From: Alphaproteobacteria bacterium
GTDB lineage: Bacteria; Pseudomonadota; Alphaproteobacteria; RF32; CAG-239
Direction of reading: 5' to 3'
Length of the DNA stretch: 64,000 bases
Assembly: GCA_017470165.1 (NCBI GenBank)
Contig: JAFUEX010000007.1
Coordinates: forward strand, 1-64,000
Part shown: piece after piece, positions 60,502-64,000 of the stretch
Numbering within the stretch: position 1 is the stretch's first letter
Layout of the letters: each line of letters starts with the position of its first letter
Position numbers and translations under genes: made by a program
The notes under the pieces: generated by a model
What the model was told of the DNA's origin: nothing
The model's input: only the letters and a program-made list of their open reading frames with translations
Databases searched by the model: none

Positions 60502-61860
60502 TTAACGCTTTTTGGCCTTATCGGCATAAGGATTGTCGGTTTTGCGCACAGATATCCGCAAAGGAACACCCCCTAGTTTGAAAGTCGACCGCAGAGAATT
60601 GGTCAAATAGCGCAGATAAGAATCCGGCAGACCTTCGGGATTGCTGGAGAAGATGACAAATGACGGCGGACGGGTCTTGGCCTGCGTAATATAGCGCAAC
60701 TTAATGCGGCGTTTGTTTTTGCCCAAAGGCGGCGGGTTCTCGCTTTGCACATCGGCAAACCACTGATTGAGAGGCGCCGTGGGGATGCGGGTATTCCAAC
60801 GGTCGAAAATTTTGAACACCGCACCCATCAATTTATCGAGGTTCTCTTTTTTGAGCGCCGAAATGGTGACTGTGGGAACACCGTCCGCTTGGGTCAGTGA
60901 AGTTTGCAATTTGTCATTAAGCCGTGCCAAAACTTCCGTGCGATTGGCGATATCCCATTTGTTGACAGCAATAATCAGCGCCCTACCCTCGTCCAAAACC
61001 TGACGAGCAATAGTAAGATCCTGTTTATCTAAAATACCATCAGCATCCAGCACCAAAATAACGACTTGCGCCAATCCTACGGCTCTCTTGGTTGAAGCTG
61101 CCGACATTTTTTCCAAATCGCCGGTTATTTTAGAATGTTTGCGCAAACCGGCGGTATCCACCAACTGAACCGCGCGGCCTTGATAATTCCACAAAGTAGC
61201 TATAGCATCGCGAGTAACGCCGGCCTCGGGACCGGTGAGCATCCGCTCATCGCCCAATAGAGCATTAACCAAGGTAGATTTGCCGACATTGGGACGTCCG
61301 ACAATCGCCATATATAGAGGCTGTCCAGATGAGCCATCATCGTTGTCGGTATTATCTGAAACCAACTCTTGCGCATAAGTTTTGAGAGCCTCATACAAAT
61401 CAGAAAGCCCGATACCATGCTCGGCCGAAAAGGCCAAAGGCTCGCCAAACCCTAATTTGTAGGCCTCGTGAATACCATACTCCTGAAGACGGCCTTCACA
61501 TTTGTTGGCCAACAGCACAACTTTTTTGTTCAATTGCCGCACCGAATCGGCCAAATGCTCATCAAAAGGATGCAGGCCTTCACGGGCATCAATTAAAAAT
61601 AAAATTACATCGGCCGCGGCAATAGCTTTTTGGGTTTGTTGCCACATCCTTTTCTCAATGCCATCGGCGGAAGTATATTCAAATCCGGCCGTATCAATAA
61701 TCTCCAAGGGTAAATCATAAAGTTTGGCCAAATGGGTGCGTCTGTCTCGCGTCACCCCTGGTTCATCGTGAACCAGAGCAATCTTGCGACCGGCCAAACG
61801 ATTGAATAAGGTCGACTTGCCGACATTGGCTCGTCCGATTATCGCGACTTTGAGAGGCAT
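60502..61860 (-). CDS. der: Ribosome-associated GTPase Der (EngA)
   Basis: 452 residues. Two tandem GTPase domains: GRANVGKSTLFNRL and GRPNVGKSTLVNALLG P-loops, with DTAGFEYTS and DTAGLRKHSK switch II regions, then the KH-like domain. Essential for 50S assembly. Confidence 0.96.
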   Translation of the reverse strand: MPLKVAIIGRANVGKSTLFNRLAGRKIALVHDEPGVTRDRRTHLAKLYDLPLEIIDTAGFEYTSADGIEKRMWQQTQKAIAAADVILFLIDAREGLHPFDEHLADSVRQLNKKVVLLANKCEGRLQEYGIHEAYKLGFGEPLAFSAEHGIGLSDLYEALKTYAQELVSDNTDNDDGSSGQPLYMAIVGRPNVGKSTLVNALLGDERMLTGPEAGVTRDAIATLWNYQGRAVQLVDTAGLRKHSKITGDLEKMSAASTKRAVGLAQVVILVLDADGILDKQDLTIARQVLDEGRALIIAVNKWDIANRTEVLARLNDKLQTSLTQADGVPTVTISALKKENLDKLMGAVFKIFDRWNTRIPTAPLNQWFADVQSENPPPLGKNKRRIKLRYITQAKTRPPSFVIFSSNPEGLPDSYLRYLTNSLRSTFKLGGVPLRISVRKTDNPYADKAKKR

Positions 61861-61885
61861 TGTTGCAAATTCCTTATCTGTTTGA

Positions 61886-63202
61886 TTATTTATAAGCGTT
61901 TAACCGCGCATTTTTAGTGGTGAGCAACAAAGTTCCGTCCACCATAATCGGCGAAGTTTCAACATCTTTTTCGACATCGGCAATGCCCATAATGCGCCCG
62001 TTGTACGGCGATACGGAAAACAGCTTGCCATTGGAAGAAACAACCAACAGCGCGTCATTAGTCAAAACCGGACCGCTGGTAAAAACACCCAAGCGCTCAT
62101 CGCCTTTGGCATAAGGAATGATGGTCGACCACACTACTTTGCCGGTAGTTCTTTCCAAAGCGGCCAAATCACCGTCGTTAGTCAAAACAAATAAGAACTG
62201 TCCGGCCACCCACGGCTGGGAAGAAACAGCAATATCCTTAATCCACAATTTGACACCGGTGCGTATGTCTATGGCGGTGAGCGGGCCATTGTAACCGGCA
62301 ATATAGGCTATGCCATTGTCGATAACCGGATTGGCTTTAACCGAAGTTAATTCGGCAATGGCCTCTGTAGCTCCGCCGGAGATTACCCACTCTGACCACA
62401 ACGGAGTTCCGGTCGAGGCTTTGTAGGCCTGAACCTGTCCGTTGCTGAAAGCGGCAACAACCAAATCATTGGCAACATCATAAGCCGGAGCAGCTCCGCC
62501 AATCATAGTGGTGGCCTCGGCCTCAATTTTGTCTTTCCATAAGATGCTGCCGTCGTTAATGCGCAAAGCATAAATGGCATTGTCAATCGTTTGCACAATT
62601 GCCAAATCATCGGCAACGCAAGGAGCTATACGGATGGGAGATTTCAAATCGGTCTGCCATATAATTTCACCATCGGCAGCCAAGATAGCAAAGACCTTGC
62701 CGAATCCGGTGGTAGCAAAAACTTTTTCCTGATGAACAGCTAAGCCTGCTCCAATCAACGAAGAATCCCTGTTTTGCCGATTGGCGTGTTTGAGCCGGCG
62801 GCGCCAGACCTCCTCACCACTGCCAAGCCGGTAGGCGCGCGCGATGCCGTTGGCATCCAAAGTATACACCCGGCTTCCGTCAGAAACCGGAGAAGTTATC
62901 AGCACATTGCGCTTGGAAGAACCGGCACCAAAAGACACATCCCATATTTCATCAAGGTCGCCGCCGGCTTTAATATGTCCTAAAGCGTGCAGAGCATTGC
63001 CGCCTGACTGATTCCACTGATCGTTTAATGCGGCCTTGGGTAAACGAATCTTGATTTGCCCTGCGGCATATTCAGGCTGAAGATTTTTGTCCTCGCGAAT
63101 AACGCTGATGCGCTCGCCGTCGATATTCAACGGGTCTTTGCTAAACAAGCCGCAACCGGTTAACAAAGCGGTTAACAAACATCCATAAACAATCTTTTTC
63201 AT
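61886..63202 (-). CDS. bamB: Outer membrane protein assembly factor BamB
   Basis: 438 residues from ATG 63202; a GTG at 63214 is the alternative start. A lipoprotein signal ends in LLTGC. The rest is a PQQ-type beta-propeller (repeats such as GSILWKDKIEA and GVKLWIKDIA). BamB is the lipoprotein of the BAM complex. It sits between der and the YfgM-like gene, the order also found in other proteobacteria. Confidence 0.92.
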   Translation of the reverse strand: MKKIVYGCLLTALLTGCGLFSKDPLNIDGERISVIREDKNLQPEYAAGQIKIRLPKAALNDQWNQSGGNALHALGHIKAGGDLDEIWDVSFGAGSSKRNVLITSPVSDGSRVYTLDANGIARAYRLGSGEEVWRRRLKHANRQNRDSSLIGAGLAVHQEKVFATTGFGKVFAILAADGEIIWQTDLKSPIRIAPCVADDLAIVQTIDNAIYALRINDGSILWKDKIEAEATTMIGGAAPAYDVANDLVVAAFSNGQVQAYKASTGTPLWSEWVISGGATEAIAELTSVKANPVIDNGIAYIAGYNGPLTAIDIRTGVKLWIKDIAVSSQPWVAGQFLFVLTNDGDLAALERTTGKVVWSTIIPYAKGDERLGVFTSGPVLTNDALLVVSSNGKLFSVSPYNGRIMGIADVEKDVETSPIMVDGTLLLTTKNARLNAYK

Positions 63203-63229
63203 CTTTTTTCTCACAAATTAACAATCGGT

Positions 63230-63901
63230 TTATTCTTCTAAAATATTCATCATATCTACCGCGCGCGATTTCATCGAATCGGAGGCATTAGCAGAATAGC
63301 GTATCTTCTCATATTCAACCAAAGCCTTGTCGGTTTGCTGCTCGCGTACATACAACATAGCTAACAGCTCGTGAGCTACTGCAGATGAGTTGTCGCGGTC
63401 AATCAACGGCAACAGCAAAGCGGATATTTCTTCGGCGGGGGCTTTAGTGTCCAGCTTGTAGGCGGCTAATTTGAGCACTGCTACATCGTGCATTTGCGAT
63501 AAGTTGGCACCGCCGGTCAAGAACTCCAACACACTTACGGCATCTTGCGGATGGTCTTGTTCCATATAGATGGAAGCCATCTGCAATTTAGCCAAATCGG
63601 CATAAATGCCCGAGGCCTTGTCGGCTAAATGATTGTAGATATCCAAACTTTCGTCAAGGCGTCCCTGATTTTGCAAAGACAATGCCACCGAATAAGCATT
63701 GGACATTTCGTAGTGCTTTTTGCGCTGCCAGCCTCGGATGCTCTCAAAACTAATGGTTAAGGTGAGTACCAAAGCAACTCCGATAATAACAAAAATACCG
63801 TATTTGTTCCACAACTGCTGCAACTGTTCGCTCTTGACATCGTCAACAACCTCGCGCAACAAGGCATCTTCTTGTATTTGGTGTGCAAATTTATCTTTCA
63901 T
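63230..63901 (-). CDS. YfgM-like tetratricopeptide membrane protein
   Basis: 223 residues from ATG 63901 (GGAG 7 bases upstream); an in-frame ATG at 63913 has no ribosome site. One helix (about 35-55; YGIFVIIGVALVLTLTISF) and a periplasmic TPR-like domain. In E. coli, YfgM (upstream of bamB) is an ancillary SecYEG and chaperone partner. Confidence 0.85.
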   Translation of the reverse strand: MKDKFAHQIQEDALLREVVDDVKSEQLQQLWNKYGIFVIIGVALVLTLTISFESIRGWQRKKHYEMSNAYSVALSLQNQGRLDESLDIYNHLADKASGIYADLAKLQMASIYMEQDHPQDAVSVLEFLTGGANLSQMHDVAVLKLAAYKLDTKAPAEEISALLLPLIDRDNSSAVAHELLAMLYVREQQTDKALVEYEKIRYSANASDSMKSRAVDMMNILEE

Positions 63902-63929
63902 TGATTTCTCCATATAGTCATAAAGTGCT

Positions 63930-64000
63930 TTATTTAATAATTTCGTGGATTAAAAAGCGTTTTATCCAATTAAGGTCGCGTTTGGGTAATTTTGAGGCGA
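63930..64000 (-). CDS. Partial gene, C-terminal end only
   Basis: The last 22 codons of a frame leaving the window: ends NWIKRFLIHEIIK then stop, 28 bases upstream of the YfgM-like gene on the same strand. Too short to identify. Confidence 0.35.
   Translation of the reverse strand, partial: ASKLPKRDLNWIKRFLIHEIIK

Noticed and set aside
1-64000. CRISPR array, rRNA genes, transposase or integrase
   Set aside because: No regular spaced repeat array, rRNA signature or IS-type transposase/integrase was recognised; the repeats near 5.6 kb are only two long copies with a 109-bp spacer.

Overview
The window looks like a chromosome segment of an alphaproteobacterium of moderate G+C with a low-oxygen, probably host-associated lifestyle. 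The assignment to Alphaproteobacteria rests on lpxI in place of lpxH, a yajC-secD-secF block, an alphaproteobacterial style suf operon and a GTP-independent lpxA-lpxI-lpxB order; the low-oxygen inference rests on a flavodiiron protein, several polyferredoxin-type proteins and nickel-pincer (lar) genes. Genus-level placement is not possible from the sequence alone.

Layout. 1-5.6 kb is a visibly AT-rich accessory island: a GNAT acetyltransferase, a class III Fic AMP-transferase, a broken HAD phosphatase, an overlapping nucleotidyltransferase/metallophosphoesterase pair and a truncated MORN-type gene, separated by short related repeats. 5.6-6.15 kb is a repeat-rich boundary around a tRNA-Thr(GGT) gene with partial tRNA duplications. 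6.3-7.7 kb carries a 50-codon gene and murA. 7.8-12.5 kb (minus) carries yajC-secD-secF plus a flavin reductase, and a LysM/LytM lipoprotein. 12.7-18.1 kb (plus) is sufB-(MazG-like)-sufC-sufD-sufS-sufT. 18.2-25.3 kb (minus) holds tsf, rpsB, topA, dprA, plsY and a MarC protein. 25.7-27.6 kb is a divergent ferritin-like/flavodiiron pair. 27.7-31.0 kb has a HAD hydrolase and an SGNH/MBOAT acyltransferase pair, with the MBOAT gene split by a poly-C tract. 31.6-39.2 kb is one long minus-strand run: polyferredoxin, tatA, tatC, Tat-exported aldo/keto reductase-ferredoxin, exported flavodoxin, larB, larC, larE and a nickel-transporter-like protein. 39.3-42.5 kb is sufE, a divergent sucC-sucD and comF. 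42.7-44.1 kb is a GNAT plus an M14 peptidase. 44.1-49.1 kb is lpxA, lpxI, lpxB, comEC. 49.5-50.7 kb is a degenerate DEAD-box protein and a cupin. 50.8-60.4 kb (plus) is ptsP, rodZ, prfA, dnaE and two related membrane proteins. 60.5-64 kb (minus) is der, bamB, a YfgM-like protein and a partial gene.

How the parts work together. Most of the window is housekeeping: lipid A synthesis, protein export, Fe-S assembly (sufBCDS, sufT, and sufE elsewhere), translation and replication, with dprA, comF and comEC suggesting DNA uptake. The most unusual parts are (i) the 31.6-39.2 kb run, which reads as an extracytoplasmic electron-transfer module joined to nickel-pincer cofactor synthesis without a larA in view; (ii) a SucCD pair whose alpha subunit lacks the catalytic phospho-histidine; (iii) a possibly phase-variable O-acyltransferase; (iv) a candidate small RNA/attenuator upstream of lpxA; and (v) the tRNA-Thr repeat boundary. 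No rRNA, CRISPR array or transposase was seen.
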